Below are positions 5,561 to 6,262 of a DNA stretch of 6,262 bases, piece by piece. This DNA is from an uncultured Rikenellaceae bacterium (GTDB lineage Bacteria > Bacteroidota > Bacteroidia > Bacteroidales > Rikenellaceae): positions 1-6,262 of the forward strand of contig CASDWR010000162.1 in assembly GCA_949284665.1 (NCBI GenBank), read 5' to 3'. Numbering within the stretch: position 1 is the first letter of the stretch; every line of letters starts with the position of its first letter. The translations under genes were made by a program, and so were the position numbers. The notes beneath the pieces were generated by a model that saw nothing but the letters and a program-made list of their open reading frames with translations, was not told the origin of the DNA and made no database searches.

Positions 5561-6262
5561 TTATTCATCGGTTTGCCGAGTCGTGGAAGATGGACCGGAT
5601 TCGTCTGACGTCGATTCTTTTTCCTGTTGCTGGGAGTCTCGATGTGAGGTTTCTTCCTCTTTTGTCGCGGAAGCGATGCGCTGGTGGGCTGTCGCTGCCA
5701 GGTGTTTGCAAATATGTTTGGCAAATCCGGGCCCGTTGTAGACGATACCGGTATAGATTTCCACAAGGCTGGCTCCTGCATCCAGCAGACGTTGTACATC
5801 TTCGGGGGAGGAAACACCGCCGGAAGCGATGACCGGATAGCGACCTTCGGTTTTGTGGCTCACGTAGTCGATCAGTTTCAATGTGCGCGGGAGCAACAGG
5901 GGACCGCTAAGTCCGCCGAATCCGATTTGCAGCAATGTTTTTTCCGGAGTTTGCAATCCGCTTCGGGCAACGGTGGCTCCCCCGACGACAACACCGTCGA
6001 GCGGGGTCCCGATCAAGATATCGATCAGATCGTCGATGAGACTCAACGGCCAGTCGATCGAAAGTTTCAACAAAACCGGACGGTATTGATTTTGTCCTCT
6101 GCGAAACTCGAACAACTCGTTCAGAACGGTTCGGATTTCATCATGGGATCGCAGGGGCGAAGGGTCTGAAACGCCAGGATCTCCGATATTCACGACAAAA
6201 TAATCGACATATTCATACAGACTGCGGAATATTCGTAAAAAATCGTTGGCTGCCGATTCGAC
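5561..6262 (-). CDS. pyrD: Class-2 dihydroorotate dehydrogenase-like protein, divergent active site (5' end outside window)
   Basis: An uninterrupted frame runs from the right edge to a TAA at 5563-5561, giving the last 233 residues; the GTG at 6193 is internal. The FMN-barrel end of the PyrD family is clear: LLKLSID with the FMN-contacting Lys at fragment residue 66, GGLSG at 116-120, PVIASGGVSSPEDVQRLLDAG at 143-163 and ASLVEIYTGIVYNGPG at 164-179, where FMN phosphate binds. A normal class-2 enzyme oxidises dihydroorotate to orotate at the membrane, passing electrons to quinone. However, the family's N-x-SSPN motif, which carries the catalytic Ser, reads NIGDPG (25-30), and the orotate-contacting TNTT reads GGAT (94-97). 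A hydrophilic tail of about 43 residues (191-233), rich in Ser, Thr, Glu and Gln, follows the barrel. The family assignment is firm; dihydroorotate activity is doubtful. cinA follows after 33 bases. Confidence 0.8.
   Translation of the reverse strand, partial: VESAANDFLRIFRSLYEYVDYFVVNIGDPGVSDPSPLRSHDEIRTVLNELFEFRRGQNQYRPVLLKLSIDWPLSLIDDLIDILIGTPLDGVVVGGATVARSGLQTPEKTLLQIGFGGLSGPLLLPRTLKLIDYVSHKTEGRYPVIASGGVSSPEDVQRLLDAGASLVEIYTGIVYNGPGFAKHICKHLAATAHQRIASATKEEETSHRDSQQQEKESTSDESGPSSTTRQTDE

Overview
The window looks like chromosomal DNA from a Bacteroidota bacterium, probably order Bacteroidales. Two independent signs support this. One is the minus-strand run rpmB (L28) - rpmG (L33) - a 51-residue DUF4295-type protein, an arrangement typical of that phylum. 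The other is the repeated occurrence of the Bacteroidota -7 promoter box TAnnTTTG, once with a well-spaced -33 TTG, together with weak or absent Shine-Dalgarno sequences before most genes. I cannot name a genus.

Layout, left to right. (1) Positions 1-561, plus strand: the C-terminal end of a gene cut by the window edge (possibly uracil-DNA-glycosylase-like), then a 67-residue cysteine-containing protein of unknown function. This part is AT-richer (about 40% GC by my count) than sampled lines of cinA (53-60%) and ends at two back-to-back terminators (576-615, 628-665). (2) 683-1948, minus strand: an NupG/XapB-type nucleoside:H+ symporter. (3) 1949-2244: a divergent regulatory region with a -7 box on each strand and, on the plus strand, a previously unlisted 37-residue cysteine-rich ORF (2112-2225) with a strong Shine-Dalgarno. 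(4) 2245-3249, plus strand: a CzcD/ZitB-type zinc efflux transporter with a His-rich N-terminus and a CxxCxC C-terminus. (5) 3250-3470: no convincing gene, closed by a 15-bp-stem bidirectional terminator. (6) 4136 down to 3530, minus strand: rpmB-rpmG-DUF4295 with its own near-consensus promoter at 4180-4209. (7) 6262 down to 4265, minus strand: a truncated class-2 dihydroorotate-dehydrogenase-like gene followed after 33 nt by cinA.

Most of the window is housekeeping: ribosomal proteins, NMN deamidase/CinA, nucleoside uptake, zinc efflux. Two items stand out. The first is the tiny acidic Cys-rich peptide (6 Cys, no Lys/Arg/His) sitting between the promoter and the zinc exporter, which looks like a metal-binding or metal-sensing leader protein. 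The second is the PyrD-like protein, in which several residues that contact orotate or act in catalysis in class-2 enzymes appear to be replaced while the FMN-phosphate end of the barrel is kept. This suggests a paralogue with a changed job. All calls come from reading the sequence; no database search was run.
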